Origin: Devosia sp. Root635
Lineage (GTDB): Bacteria > Pseudomonadota > Alphaproteobacteria > Rhizobiales > Devosiaceae
Length of the DNA stretch: 64,000 nt
Direction of reading: 5' to 3'
NCBI RefSeq assembly: GCF_001427605.1
Contig: NZ_LMGZ01000020.1
Location: 1 to 64,000 of the forward strand
The translations under genes and the position numbers were made by a program. Positions within the stretch are counted from its first letter, which is position 1, and every line of letters begins with the position of its first letter. The notes below the pieces were generated by a model. That model was not told the DNA's origin. It saw only the letters and a program-made list of their open reading frames with translations, and made no database searches. Shown piece by piece: positions 52,101 to 61,183 of the stretch.

Positions 52101-52562
52101 CCCAGTTCAAGCGCTGCCAGCAGAGCCGGCGCGTTGATGGACGTATGTCAAAATATGAACGAGTCGATCAGATTTCTGGCATGCGGCTAAAGTCGAGCAG
52201 TCTTTTCCCGAAAAACTGCATCGCGTGGTCGCTGCGCGTCTAGCAATCGGCGCCAAACGCTCCTATCTTGCCGTCATGTATCGGCACTTGCCGATGCTCC
52301 GTGTCGTTCAACCCCGCAGGAAAGGAATGAAGATGTCTCCATCTATTACCTTCACTATCCATGCCGGTTGTCCGCTCGTACGCACCAACCTGCACGCCGC
52401 CAAACGGTGGCAAGGGACCTGTCGCTGCAAACGAATGTGACCTGCTGTCACGCCTTCGTCTCAGTTTTCCGATAGACCCCCAGCGTTGCCGGCCAGCATG
52501 TGCGACTCGTTTTCGCGCTCCCAATTCTGGCCCCGTGCAATGCGCAAGTGGAGCATCCACCC
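52101..52562. other. Gap without a supported gene
   Basis: No convincing gene. A plus-strand ORF from about 52327 (AGGAAAGG ahead of an ATG; 37-39 codons, ending in Cys-Arg-Cys-Lys-Arg-Met) has an acceptable ribosome site but no recognisable features. The remaining sequence shows no strong palindrome or terminator. It probably holds the promoter of the 73-aa gene that follows. Confidence 0.4.
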
Positions 52563-52784
52563 ATGCAGGAACGCAGTCTCGACCGGGCTCAGGCCCATAA
52601 GCCAATTGTCATAGAAGTCGCCGGAGAACCGCTCGGCGTCGTGGTGCCGCATGCCGACGGCTACCGCTTCCTCGCCGTCAAGCTGCCGGCCTTCGCCATC
52701 GATGGCCAGCAGTTCGAAACGGTCGAAAAGGCGCACTTTGCCGTGTCGCAGGCCGTCCGCAAGGGCAGCGCCGACGCAGCCTGA
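52563..52784 (+). CDS. Small hypothetical protein, 73 aa
   Basis: An acidic/neutral soluble protein starting MQERSLDRAQAHKPIVIEVAGEPLGVVV, with a pattern of short beta strands (IVIEVAGEPLGVVVPHADGYRFLAVKLP) and a C-terminal helix. Function unknown. ATG 52563 was preferred over an upstream ATG (52500) because the extra 21 residues look unlike protein. Its TGA lies back to back with the stop of the convergent 66-aa gene within the palindrome TGATCA, which supports both as real ends. Confidence 0.55.
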   Translation: MQERSLDRAQAHKPIVIEVAGEPLGVVVPHADGYRFLAVKLPAFAIDGQQFETVEKAHFAVSQAVRKGSADAA

Positions 52785-52985
52785 TCAATCATCATTGGTG
52801 GCGTTCAATTCGTCCGGGTGCCGGCCTTCGCCGTCCGGCGAAGACGGATCGAGCGCGATGTCGATCGCCTTGGCCAGGGCATCGACATCAATGCGGACAG
52901 CGCCGTTCTGCGCCTGCCGTTCCAGTTCGGCCCTTATCGCCGTGGCGATGGCCTGGCGGCGATCGCGTGCATCATCCATTGCCAT
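52785..52985 (-). CDS. Small hypothetical protein, 66 aa
   Basis: A mostly helical soluble protein (MAMDDARDRRQAIATAIRAELERQAQNGAVRIDVDALAKAIDIALDP, then a polar tail). AGGGGA lies 8 nt before ATG 52985 on the minus strand. It overlaps the 3' end of the 48-aa gene by 14 nt, so it is probably translated from the same mRNA downstream of phnN. No family recognised. Confidence 0.55.
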   Translation of the reverse strand: MAMDDARDRRQAIATAIRAELERQAQNGAVRIDVDALAKAIDIALDPSSPDGEGRHPDELNATNDD

Positions 52986-53118
52986 CGATGGAAATCCCCT
53001 GCTCGTCCACGCGCACTTCAATGCCGGGGCGGGTCTGCTGCTGGTAGGTATAGATGGCAAAGCCGACGACCGCGATCAGCAGGATGGCGATCACGGCATA
53101 TAGACCATTGCGATTCAT
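52972..53118 (-). CDS. Small membrane protein, 48 aa
   Basis: A single-pass protein: MNRNGLYAVIAILLIAVVGFAIYTYQQQTRPGIEVRVDEQGISIDGNG. One hydrophobic helix (residues 6-24) is followed by a short polar tail predicted to face the periplasm. CAGGAG lies 6 nt before ATG 53118, a good ribosome site. It lies 53 nt after phnN on the same strand. Similar short proteins are frequent in Hyphomicrobiales; role unknown. Confidence 0.65.
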   Translation of the reverse strand: MNRNGLYAVIAILLIAVVGFAIYTYQQQTRPGIEVRVDEQGISIDGNG

Positions 53119-53171
53119 GAAGAACTCCTGACGCTTGACGTGCCGGAGCAACGCGCCAGAAGCGCAAGGGT

Positions 53172-53738
53172 TCATTCCTGTGCGGCGATGGTGCGCAAAG
53201 CCATGACGAAGGCGGTCACGCCGATGGCGAGCAGGCCCGAATTGTCGATGATGATAGGGGTGACGCCCGACGGTACGGGCGCACTTTCGCGGGCCAGCCG
53301 CGCGGTGATCTGGTCGCCGCTTTCGCGTCCGCGTCTGGAGAGCCGCTCGGCACGGCAGGAAATTTCGGCGGTGATGAGGACCACGGCGCAGCTCGGATAT
53401 CGGTCCAGCGCCTCGGCCACGATATGGCGGGAAACATTGGCGACCACGATCTTGCCCAAAGCCAGGTCGGTATCGAGGCTGAGCGGCAGGGCATAGCGCA
53501 GGTTATGCGCATCCCAGGAGAGAGCGAAACGCCCCGCCGCGTCCAACTGCCGGAAGGTCTCGGGATCCATGCTGTCATGGTCCTCGACTTCGGCATCGGT
53601 GGGGCGGGTCACGATGCGGCGCACGAAGACGAAGCGTTTGTCATTGCCCAAGGCATGGCGGGCGCCCGCTATCAGCGTGTCCTTGCCCACCCCGGAGGGG
53701 CCGACGACCAGGACAAGTGAACCGAGCGGTCGCGCCAT
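53172..53738 (-). CDS. phnN: Ribose 1,5-bisphosphate phosphokinase PhnN
   Basis: A 188-aa P-loop kinase that turns ribose 1,5-bisphosphate into PRPP in phosphonate breakdown. Walker A is VGPSGVGKDT (about residues 12-21); RRIVTRPTD and the SRRGRESGDQITARL lid region match PhnN and guanylate-kinase-like folds. It starts 3 nt after the phnM stop, so the two are coupled. The C-P lyase core genes phnGHIJKL are not in this window. Confidence 0.93.
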   Translation of the reverse strand: MARPLGSLVLVVGPSGVGKDTLIAGARHALGNDKRFVFVRRIVTRPTDAEVEDHDSMDPETFRQLDAAGRFALSWDAHNLRYALPLSLDTDLALGKIVVANVSRHIVAEALDRYPSCAVVLITAEISCRAERLSRRGRESGDQITARLARESAPVPSGVTPIIIDNSGLLAIGVTAFVMALRTIAAQE

Positions 53739-53741
53739 GGG

Positions 53742-54878
53742 TCAGCTCACCCGCACGCCCTGCCGCCAGACGCCGCGGACGATGGGCAACCCGCCCATCA
53801 CCCTGACACGCACTAGGTCGGCCCGCTTGCCGAGGGCGATTTCGCCGCGATCGTCGAGCCCGGCGGCGCGTGCCGGATTGCGCGTCACCGTGGCCAGCGC
53901 CTGTGGCAAAGCCAGTCCATCGACCCGCTGCGGCAGCACGAAGGCGGCCTGCAGCAATGCGAAGGGCACATAATCGGAGGAAAGGATATCGAGCAGCCCG
54001 GCGCGCACCAGGTCGGTCGCCGATATATTGCCCGAATGGGACTTGCCGCGCACCACGTTGGGCGCACCCATCAGGATGGCGAGCCCAGCATCATGGGCGG
54101 CCGAGGCCGCTTCCAGCGTGGTGGGGAATTCCGAAATCGCCACGCCGTCGGCAACGCCCTCCTCGACATGGAGCAGGGTCGTGTCGTCATGACTGGCCAG
54201 CGGCAGGCCCAGTTCACGGGCACGGGCGACGATATGGGCGCGGTTGGGCGCCGAGTGACGGTCATGCTCGGCCTGCCTGGCGGCGAGATAGTCGTCGAGC
54301 TCGGCCTGGCTGCGGCCGATCTTGTCCTTGTAGAAGCGCTTGTAGTCGTCGAGCGAACGGAACTGTCGCTGGCCCGGCGTATGGTCCATCACCGAAGCCA
54401 GCCGCGTATGGTTGTGCGTGGCATGGGCCTCGAACTGGGCGATGACGTCATGCGCCGGCAATTCGCAGCGCAGATGCACGAAATGCTCGGCGCGCAACCA
54501 GCCATCCTCCCGCCCCGCCGCGATGGCGCCGGTGAGCTTTTCGACATGCTCGCCCATATTGGGCAGGTCGGGGTCCGAGCCCACGCGCACCGCATCGAAG
54601 ACGGTGGTAATGCCGGAGCCGATGATCTGCACGTCATGGGCATGCAGCGCCGCCATTGCGTCCCAGAACACGCCGGGGCGAGGGCGGTAGTGGCTTTCGA
54701 GATGGTCGGTATGCAACTCGACGAGGCCCGGGATCAGATAGTCGCCATCGAGATCTTCGCCCGCCTGCGTCAGGCCGGAATCGATGGCGGCAATGTTGCC
54801 GTCGCGCGTGGCGAGACTGCCCTCGATAACCTGGCCGGCCAGCACGATACGGGCATTGCGGAACCGGGCATCGATCAT
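53742..54878 (-). CDS. phnM: Alpha-D-ribose 1-methylphosphonate 5-triphosphate diphosphatase PhnM
   Basis: A 378-aa metal-dependent amidohydrolase-fold enzyme that removes pyrophosphate from ribose 1-methylphosphonate 5-triphosphate in the C-P lyase pathway. The metal site HTDHLESH follows LIPGLVELH, and SHDDTT and GAPNVVRGKSHSGN are further family blocks. It overlaps the DUF1045 stop by one base and lies 3 nt before phnN. Cytosolic. Confidence 0.95.
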   Translation of the reverse strand: MIDARFRNARIVLAGQVIEGSLATRDGNIAAIDSGLTQAGEDLDGDYLIPGLVELHTDHLESHYRPRPGVFWDAMAALHAHDVQIIGSGITTVFDAVRVGSDPDLPNMGEHVEKLTGAIAAGREDGWLRAEHFVHLRCELPAHDVIAQFEAHATHNHTRLASVMDHTPGQRQFRSLDDYKRFYKDKIGRSQAELDDYLAARQAEHDRHSAPNRAHIVARARELGLPLASHDDTTLLHVEEGVADGVAISEFPTTLEAASAAHDAGLAILMGAPNVVRGKSHSGNISATDLVRAGLLDILSSDYVPFALLQAAFVLPQRVDGLALPQALATVTRNPARAAGLDDRGEIALGKRADLVRVRVMGGLPIVRGVWRQGVRVS

Positions 54879-55573
54879 CAGGCGACCTCTCCCAGCTTGA
54901 AATCGGCGATACGACGGAACGGTTTGCCCGCCTCGGCTTCATGGAACAGCGACAACCGGTCGAGCAGGATGGGTTCCTCCAGCACCGGGCCGAACCAGGT
55001 GGCGGCGGCGGTCGCGATGTCGTGCGCATCACCGTCCTCCAGCCGGTCGGTCAATGTCATGTGGAAACGGAATTCCTCGAACACATAGGGATAGCCATAG
55101 GCGTCGAGCAGCTCGATCTGCCGCTCGCTGAGCCCCTTGCCGGCCCGCGCCGCGCGATCCTTGACGCTCATCGGCGCTCGCAGGGGGTCGAAATCTTCCA
55201 CCACATGGGCGGCAAAATCCTGCAATGCCTCGTTCTCGCCATCGACCATCAGTGCCAGAAAACCCTGCAATGAGGCGAGCTTGAGCCGGCCGAGATCGAT
55301 GGGGCGGTGGCGGGGCGCGAATTCGGCGAGGGCGGCGCGAAGGTCGGCTTCGCTGGCATCCTCGACCAGCGCCATTGGCGCCTTGATGGTGGCGTGAAAG
55401 CCGTAGCGGTTGGCCGACTGGGTGAGATTGAGCAGGCGATCGCGGTCTATGCCGGCGACGGGGCCATTGAAGAGATCGCCGTCAGCAGCATCGCGCCCGA
55501 GCCAAGTGGCGGCCCGCTCCCACAGATTGCTGGTGGCAGCAGGGGCAAAATAGATCGCGAATCGTTCTGTCAT
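54878..55573 (-). CDS. DUF1045 phosphonate-operon protein (2H phosphoesterase-like)
   Basis: A 231-aa protein found in alphaproteobacterial phn operons. Two HxT-type motifs, HATIKAP (about residue 59) and HMTLTD (about residue 174), fit the 2H phosphoesterase fold, so it may hydrolyse a cyclic phosphate such as ribose 1,2-cyclic phosphate formed by C-P lyase. This role is inference; other bacteria use PhnP for the step. First gene of the DUF1045-phnM-phnN unit, divergent from the glycerate kinase gene. Confidence 0.85.
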   Translation of the reverse strand: MTERFAIYFAPAATSNLWERAATWLGRDAADGDLFNGPVAGIDRDRLLNLTQSANRYGFHATIKAPMALVEDASEADLRAALAEFAPRHRPIDLGRLKLASLQGFLALMVDGENEALQDFAAHVVEDFDPLRAPMSVKDRAARAGKGLSERQIELLDAYGYPYVFEEFRFHMTLTDRLEDGDAHDIATAAATWFGPVLEEPILLDRLSLFHEAEAGKPFRRIADFKLGEVA

Positions 55574-55687
55574 CGGAACTCCTTGACCAGCCCGCTATTC
55601 GGACTCTGTGTCGCCTGTTTGACAACTGTCCACGCAACCCATTGCTGGCTACCCTTGCCCGCACCGAATCGCAAGCCGAGAGAGACG

Positions 55688-56944
55688 ATGGACCGCGCCC
55701 TGCTCGAACAGATGTTCCGCCAAGCCGTGGCGCAGGCACAGCCGGCTTTGGCCGTGCGCCGGCACCTGCCGGACAAACCCGTTGGCCGCACCGTGGTCAT
55801 CGGCGCCGGCAAGGCTTCGGCCCAGATGGCCCGTGCATTCGAAACAGCGTGGGACGGCCCGCTGACCGGGCTCGTGGTGACGCGCTATGGCTATGCCGAG
55901 GCCTGCGAGCGGATCGAAATCGTCGAGGCGGCCCATCCGGTGCCCGACGAGGCCGGGTTCCTCTCGGCGCGACGCATGCTCGAAACCGTGTCCGGGCTGG
56001 GGCCGGACGATCTGGTGGTGGCGCTGATTTCGGGCGGCGGTTCGGCTCTGCTGCCGGCGCCCGCGCCGGGGCTGACCTTCGACGACGAACAGGCCATCAA
56101 CCGGACGCTGCTGGCTTCGGGCGCGCCCATTTCGGTGATGAACCTCATCCGCAACCAGTTTTCCATTATCAAGGGCGGGCGGCTGGCGGTGCATTGCGCT
56201 CCGGCGCGCGTGGCGACCCTGGTCGTATCCGACGTGCCGGGGGACGATCCGGCTCTGGTGGCCTCGGGGCCGACCATTCCGCTATCGGGTTCGCGCGAAC
56301 TGGCGCGCCAATATGCCGAACTCTATCGGTTGGACCTGCCGCCCCACGCCCAGGCGCTGCTGGCGGGTGACGACAATCCAGCGCCGAAGCCCGATGATGC
56401 GGTTTTTACCCGCAACAGCGTCAGCACCATCGCTTCGGCCGCTTTGTCGCTAGACGCGGCGGCGGAACTGGCGCGGGCGCAAGGGATCGAGGCGGCCATT
56501 CTCTCCGATTCCATCGAGGGGGAATCGCGCGACGTGGCGCAGGTGCATGCCGCCATGGCGCGTGAAATCGCCCAGCGCAACCGTCCGTTCAGCAAGCCCG
56601 TGGTGCTGCTGTCGGGCGGGGAAACCACCGTGACCCTGCGCGGCAAGGGCGGAAGGGGCGGGCGCAATGCCGAATTCCTGCTGGCGCTGGCCATCGCCAT
56701 CGATGGCGTCGACGGCATTTCGGCGCTGGCTGCCGATACCGACGGCATCGATGGCTCGGAGGACAATGCCGGAGCCTTCGCCGATGGCAGCACGGCGACG
56801 CGGTTGCGCCGGGCCGGCATTGATCCGCTGGCGGCTTTGGCCGGCAACGACGCCTGGGGCGCGTTCAACGCCATCGGCGACCTGCTGGTGACCGGGCCGA
56901 CCGGCACCAATGTCAACGACTTCCGGGCGATCCTCATCCGATAG
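55688..56944 (+). CDS. ttuD: Glycerate 2-kinase, MOFRL family
   Basis: A 418-aa enzyme of the GckA/TtuD family, often labelled hydroxypyruvate reductase but shown in studied members to phosphorylate D-glycerate to 2-phosphoglycerate. [26 protein letters not shown] and [16 protein letters not shown] mark the N-terminal domain; [27 protein letters not shown] is the MOFRL motif region. ATG 55688 was chosen since homology starts there. It would feed products of sugar acid or tartrate breakdown into glycolysis. Followed by a VOC gene after 11 nt. Confidence 0.92.
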   Translation: MDRALLEQMFRQAVAQAQPALAVRRHLPDKPVGRTVVIGAGKASAQMARAFETAWDGPLTGLVVTRYGYAEACERIEIVEAAHPVPDEAGFLSARRMLETVSGLGPDDLVVALISGGGSALLPAPAPGLTFDDEQAINRTLLASGAPISVMNLIRNQFSIIKGGRLAVHCAPARVATLVVSDVPGDDPALVASGPTIPLSGSRELARQYAELYRLDLPPHAQALLAGDDNPAPKPDDAVFTRNSVSTIASAALSLDAAAELARAQGIEAAILSDSIEGESRDVAQVHAAMAREIAQRNRPFSKPVVLLSGGETTVTLRGKGGRGGRNAEFLLALAIAIDGVDGISALAADTDGIDGSEDNAGAFADGSTATRLRRAGIDPLAALAGNDAWGAFNAIGDLLVTGPTGTNVNDFRAILIR

Positions 56945-56955
56945 GAGATTGGACA

Positions 56956-57303
56956 ATGGCGAAAGTACTGGGCATTGGCGGCATCTTCTTCCGCTCCCGT
57001 GACACCAAGGCCCTGGCCGCCTGGTATGAGCTGCATCTGGGCGTCACCGAACTCTGGGAGCAGGAGAAGGGGCTCACGGTTTTTGCGCCGTTCAGCCAGA
57101 CGACGGAATATTTCCCGGCCGACAAGCAATGGATGATCAATTTCCGCGTCGATGACCTTGACGGCATGATGGCTCAACTCAATGCGGCCGGCATCGCTAC
57201 CGAAACCCGGCCGGATGAGTGGGACACGCCGGAAACCGGACGGTTCTGTCGCCTCCACGACCCGGAGGGCAACCAGGTCGAGCTCTGGCAGCCGGCAAAA
57301 TAA
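56956..57303 (+). CDS. VOC superfamily protein (glyoxalase-like)
   Basis: A 115-aa single-domain protein. It has the VOC fold pattern GGIFFRSRDTKALAAWYELHLGV at the N-terminus and CRLHDPEGNQVELWQP at the C-terminus, with a conserved Glu in the last strand. Such proteins are metal-dependent isomerases, dioxygenases or resistance proteins. The activity is unknown. AGGAG precedes the ATG, and it is probably cotranscribed with the glycerate kinase gene. Confidence 0.8.
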   Translation: MAKVLGIGGIFFRSRDTKALAAWYELHLGVTELWEQEKGLTVFAPFSQTTEYFPADKQWMINFRVDDLDGMMAQLNAAGIATETRPDEWDTPETGRFCRLHDPEGNQVELWQPAK

Positions 57304-57376
57304 TCATACAATTGCCCCTTGGCAGGGAGGGGGTGGCTCTGTTCTATACGCCCGACTTTCGGGAAGGAGCCATTTC

Positions 57377-58315
57377 ATGGCCAAACGCAGGATCGCCGTC
57401 ATCGGCGTGGGCAAGATCGCGCAGGACCAGCACCTGCCGGTGATCGACGCATCCGATGATTTCGAACTGGCGGCGACTGTGTCGACGCGCGGGCTTGGCC
57501 ATAACGGATTGCCGGTATTCAGGACGCCGGCCGAGCTTTATGCCGCCATGCCGGAACTGGCTTTGGTCTCGATCTGCACCCCGCCCGGCATTCGCCACCA
57601 ATATGTCCGCGAGGCGCTCGACGCCGGCAAGGACGTGATGATGGAAAAGCCGCCCACCACGACGATATCGGAACTGGATGACCTGATCGCCCATGCGCGG
57701 CGGCTCGACCGGGTGCTGTACCAGACTTGGCACAGCCAGTGGAACCCGGCGGTGGATCGCACCAAGGCCATCCTGGCCCAGGATGGCGTACGCTCGGTGC
57801 GCATCGACTGGCGCGAAAGCGTGCGCAAGTGGCATCCGGGGCAGGACTGGGTGTGGGAGCCGGGCGGCTTCGGCGTCTGCGATCCGGGGATCAATGCGCT
57901 CTCCATCTTCACCAAGATCATGCCCTTTCCGGTTTTCGTCGAGCGCTCCACGCTGACCTTCCCGGCCAACCGGCAGACCCCTGTCGATGTCGAGATCGCC
58001 TTCAAGTCGGGGCAATTGCACCGGCCCCAGCTGTCGGCCGGCTTCAACTGGCTCGAGGAGAGCGGCGAGATCTGGACCATCCGGGTCGAAACCGGCACCG
58101 GCGACATCATCAAGCTCGAAGGCGGCGGACGTTCGCTGACCATCAACGATAAACCGGTGTTGCAGCATGGCGACGGGGAGTATGCGGCCATGTATGACCA
58201 TTTCGCGGGGCTGCTGGAGCGGCACGAAAGCGACGTCGACGCCGCGCCGCTGCGGCTGATGAGCGATGTGTTTCTGATGGGCGCGCGGGTGAACGGACCG
58301 GACTTCGCGTGGTAG
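57377..58315 (+). CDS. L-arabinose/D-galactose 1-dehydrogenase-like oxidoreductase
   Basis: A 312-aa Gfo/Idh/MocA-family dehydrogenase. VIGVGKIAQDQHLP at the N-terminus, MEKPPTTT near residue 92 and the KWHPGQDWVWEPGGFGVCDPGINALSI block resemble the Azospirillum L-arabinose 1-dehydrogenase and related D-galactose dehydrogenases closely, by memory. It oxidises the sugar to its 1,4-lactone with NAD(P). ATG 57377 was chosen for AAGGAG 7 nt upstream. It fits with the arabinose-releasing GH127 enzyme of cluster 2. Confidence 0.88.
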   Translation: MAKRRIAVIGVGKIAQDQHLPVIDASDDFELAATVSTRGLGHNGLPVFRTPAELYAAMPELALVSICTPPGIRHQYVREALDAGKDVMMEKPPTTTISELDDLIAHARRLDRVLYQTWHSQWNPAVDRTKAILAQDGVRSVRIDWRESVRKWHPGQDWVWEPGGFGVCDPGINALSIFTKIMPFPVFVERSTLTFPANRQTPVDVEIAFKSGQLHRPQLSAGFNWLEESGEIWTIRVETGTGDIIKLEGGGRSLTINDKPVLQHGDGEYAAMYDHFAGLLERHESDVDAAPLRLMSDVFLMGARVNGPDFAW

Positions 58316-58344
58316 GCCGAGAGGCGTCCGAACCTGCGGCGACT

Positions 58345-58440
58345 CCTGACGGGGGAGGCTAGGATTGGGTGTTGGGAGCCACGATGTCGGGGCTAAACAT
58401 CCCTACCTTGGTTCCTCCCGCAGCAGGGCTATCGCATATG
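58345..58440. repeat. Diverged CCCTCCCC-family repeat
   Basis: CTCCTGACGGGGGAGG, TTGGGTGTTGGGAGCC, GATGTCGGGGCTAAAC and GGCTATCGCATATG match the blocks of 5398-5508. The last block overlaps the 3' end of the neighbouring minus-strand gene and supplies its stop codon and final residues. Confidence 0.65.
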
Positions 58441-58977
58441 AAAACGGGCAGGCCGCAATGTTTCAGTCGTACTGCCCTGCGGCCGGGCGGGCGGCGGGCT
58501 GTCGAACGCCGGCGTCCGCGGCGCGCAGAAGGCGAGAGCGGCGTTGATGGCATAGAGCGAGCCATCGAGCGGGATATGGTTGGCCGGCAAGTCCGAGCCG
58601 TCCTCGGGCGCCAGATAGGCGACGGCGCCATTGGCAAGATTGTCGAGGACCCAGGAAAAATCCCCGATCAGCCTGGCGCCGTAGGGCCCGGCCGCCTCCG
58701 CGTCGAAGGCGCGGGTTTCCTTGTCGATGGTGATGGCCCAGCGTCCCGCATCGCCGCTGGCCCGGCTGGTATGAATGTGGACACCGGTAGTGAAGTCGTC
58801 CTCGCAGCGCACCGCGATGCAGGCATAGGCTTCGGGTGTCGAGCCGAGCGCGCAGCCCAGCGTGGCTCGGTCACCCTCGCCCGGCAGCGGCGAATAATGC
58901 CAGCCGGTCTCCTGCGCAGCGACGGGTGTGCACAGGACCAGCACGAGACCTAGCGCTTGGGCTGGATGAGATCCCAT
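58429..58977 (-). CDS. Hypothetical secreted protein
   Basis: A 182-aa protein. A signal peptide (about residues 1-21, ending CTPVAAQ) precedes a mature part with four cysteines (CALGSTPEAYACIAVRCEDD, then AFCAPR) that may form disulfides in the periplasm. No family was recognised; the pattern resembles small invasion-associated or YbaB-unrelated exported proteins only loosely. The C-terminal tail (PPPARPQGSTTETLRPARFHMR) runs into the dispersed repeat, so the end may be altered. Its start overlaps the VOC gene upstream by 28 nt. Confidence 0.65.
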   Translation of the reverse strand: MGSHPAQALGLVLVLCTPVAAQETGWHYSPLPGEGDRATLGCALGSTPEAYACIAVRCEDDFTTGVHIHTSRASGDAGRWAITIDKETRAFDAEAAGPYGARLIGDFSWVLDNLANGAVAYLAPEDGSDLPANHIPLDGSLYAINAALAFCAPRTPAFDSPPPARPQGSTTETLRPARFHMR

Positions 58978-59342
58978 TTGTTTCCATAAAGATCGGCGAA
59001 CACGGCAACCGAACCATAGGCTTCGTGGCGCGGTTCTTCGAGGAAGGTGACGCCGCGTTCGAGCATGGCGGCGTGGTCCTTGGCGAAATTATTGGTCTCA
59101 AGGAAGAACATCACCCGCCCGCCGCCCTGGTTGCCGATGGCGGCGCGCTGGCTTTCGCCATCGGCCCGCGCCAGCAGCAGCTGGGCGCCGGTGCGGCCCG
59201 GCGGGGCAACCACCACCCAGCGCTTGCCGCCGCCCAGCTCGTTGTCGGCCACCAGGTCGAAGCCCAGCGTATCGCAATAGAATGTGATGGCCTCGTCATA
59301 ATCGGCGACGAGCAGGGAGACGGTGGCGATGGATTGGCTCAT
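58950..59342 (-). CDS. VOC superfamily protein (glyoxalase/bleomycin-resistance-like)
   Basis: A 130-aa single-domain protein. The N-terminal TVSLLVADYDEAITFYCDTLGFDLVAD and C-terminal VAVFADLYGNKWDLIQPKR are typical, with RMFFLE-like metal-site strands between (GGRVMFFLETNNF). Probably cytosolic and metal-dependent; the substrate is unknown. It precedes the secreted-protein gene with a 28-nt overlap on the same strand. Confidence 0.88.
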   Translation of the reverse strand: MSQSIATVSLLVADYDEAITFYCDTLGFDLVADNELGGGKRWVVVAPPGRTGAQLLLARADGESQRAAIGNQGGGRVMFFLETNNFAKDHAAMLERGVTFLEEPRHEAYGSVAVFADLYGNKWDLIQPKR

Positions 59343-59454
59343 GGGAGCCTATGGATCACCAGCGGCATGGGCGGGTCAAGCTGCGAACCGCCCGCCGAAC
59401 GGTTCATTCCAAAACCGTCCAATCCTGTGGAAGGACGTTCTGGCTGTCATCAGA

Positions 59455-59470
59455 TTGACCAAATGGTCAA
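59455..59470. promoter_or_regulatory. Palindromic operator upstream of the cluster 5 binding protein
   Basis: TTGACCAAATGGTCAA has two perfect 7-bp arms (TTGACCA/TGGTCAA) around AA, 96 nt before the start codon. GntR- or TetR-type proteins often bind such sites. No regulator gene is in the visible part of cluster 5. A TTGACG box lies at about 59508. Confidence 0.6.
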
Positions 59471-59566
59471 ACTGCCGGCTTGCGCTCCCCTGGATTCTAG
59501 GCTTTGTTGACGCCCAAGCCCCGGTCGGCAAGCCGGTGCGCATAATAGTTTCGGGAGACAACAATC

Positions 59567-61162
59567 ATGAAATTGATGAAAACGCTGCTGGCAGCGACCG
59601 CCATCCTGGCGCTCGCCGCCGGTGCGGCCCAGGCCAAGCAGTTGATCTATTGCTCGGAAGCCTCGCCCGCCCACTTCGATCCCGGTCCGCTGACCGGCGG
59701 TAACGACTTCGACGCATCGTCGCACACCATCTACAACCGCCTCGTCGAATTCGCTCCCGGCGCCACCGAGGTCATCCCGGCCCTGGCCGAGAGCTGGGAA
59801 GTGTCCGCGGACGGCAAGGAATACACCTTCCACCTGCGCCCCGGCGTCAAGTTCCACACCCAGCCCTATTTCACGCCCACGCGTGACCTGACCGCCGACG
59901 ACGTGATCTTCACGTTCGAGCGCCAGTGGAAGGAAGACAACAAGTGGCATGCCTATCTCGAAGGCATGACCTGGGACTACTTCCAGGGCATGGATATGCC
60001 GAAATACCTCTCGTCCATCGAGAAGGTCGATGACCTGACGGTCAAGTTCGTGCTGACCGAACCCAATGCCCCGATGCTGGCGAACCTGGCGATGGACTTC
60101 GCCTCGATCGTTTCCAAGGAATATGCCGACCAGCTCGAAGCCTCGGGCGACCTGGCAGCCTTCTCGACCCAGCCGGTCGGCACTGGCCCGTTCCAGTTCG
60201 TCGACTACCAGCTCGACACCGTCATCCGCTATGCCGCTTTCCCCGACTATTGGGAAGGCAAGCAGCCGATCGACGACCTGGTCTTCGCCATCACCACCGA
60301 CGCTTCGGTGCGCGCCCAGCGCCTGATCGCCGGTGAATGCGATATCATGCCCTATCCGGCTCCGGCCGACATCGATATCCTCAAGGCCGATGAAAACCTG
60401 ACGGTGATGGAGCAGGAAGGCCTGAATATCGGCTATATCTCCTACAACACCACCGAGCCCCCGTTCGACAATCCGGACGTGCGCAAGGCCCTGACCATGG
60501 CCATCGACAAGTCGGCCATCATCGAGGCGGTCTACCAGGGTGCCGGCCAGGACGCCAAGAACCTGATCCCGCCCACCATGTGGTCCTATGACGATGCGAC
60601 CGCCGCCGACGTCTACGATCCGGAAGCCGCCAAGGCCGCTCTCGAAGCTGCCGGCGTCACCGATCTCACCACCGACCTCTGGGCCATCCCGGTGTCGCGT
60701 CCGTACAATCCGAACGGTCAGCGCGTCGCCGAACTGATCCAGGCCGACTGGGCCAAGGTCGGCGTCACCGCCAATATCGTGACCTATGAATGGACCGAAT
60801 ATCGCGAGCGCGGCAAGCAGCCCGACCGCAAGGGGCCGTTCATGATCGGCTGGACCGGCGACAATGGTGATCCGGACAACTTCTTCGCCACCCTGTTCTC
60901 GTGCTCGGCCATCGGCGTGAGCAACTATTCGAGCTGGTGCAACGAAGACTTCGAGGCAGCCATCCAGGCCGCCAAGACAACCTCCGACCCGGCCGAGCGC
61001 ACCGCGCTCTACACGACGGCCCAGGAAATCTTCAAGGCCGAAGAGCCCGCGATCACCCTGGCCCATAGCCGCGTGTTCATGCCGATGAAGAAGACCGTGC
61101 TCAACTACCACATGAGCCCGCTCGGCAACCACAGCTTCAAGGGCGTGGACATCGAGGAGTAA
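59567..61162 (+). CDS. dppA: Dipeptide-type ABC transporter substrate-binding protein (cluster 5)
   Basis: A 531-aa family 5 periplasmic binding protein. The signal peptide (MKLMKTLLAATAILALAAGAAQA) ends before KQLIYCSEASPAHFDPG. It closely follows DppA: YNRLVEFAPG, LAESWEVSADGKEYTFHLRPGVKFH, PFMIGWTGDNGDPDNFFATLFSC and NYSSWCNEDFE with the two cysteines found in DppA. It should bind dipeptides, possibly also heme or 5-aminolevulinate as in other bacteria. GGGAGA precedes the ATG. Confidence 0.92.
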   Translation: MKLMKTLLAATAILALAAGAAQAKQLIYCSEASPAHFDPGPLTGGNDFDASSHTIYNRLVEFAPGATEVIPALAESWEVSADGKEYTFHLRPGVKFHTQPYFTPTRDLTADDVIFTFERQWKEDNKWHAYLEGMTWDYFQGMDMPKYLSSIEKVDDLTVKFVLTEPNAPMLANLAMDFASIVSKEYADQLEASGDLAAFSTQPVGTGPFQFVDYQLDTVIRYAAFPDYWEGKQPIDDLVFAITTDASVRAQRLIAGECDIMPYPAPADIDILKADENLTVMEQEGLNIGYISYNTTEPPFDNPDVRKALTMAIDKSAIIEAVYQGAGQDAKNLIPPTMWSYDDATAADVYDPEAAKAALEAAGVTDLTTDLWAIPVSRPYNPNGQRVAELIQADWAKVGVTANIVTYEWTEYRERGKQPDRKGPFMIGWTGDNGDPDNFFATLFSCSAIGVSNYSSWCNEDFEAAIQAAKTTSDPAERTALYTTAQEIFKAEEPAITLAHSRVFMPMKKTVLNYHMSPLGNHSFKGVDIEE

Positions 61163-61183
61163 GGCTCGGCCTTACCGCAAACA

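Noticed and set aside
52225..52440. 71-codon ORF, or a 37-codon ORF within it
   Set aside because: There is a fair ribosome site but no recognisable features and no context; noted under the gap entry instead of being called.
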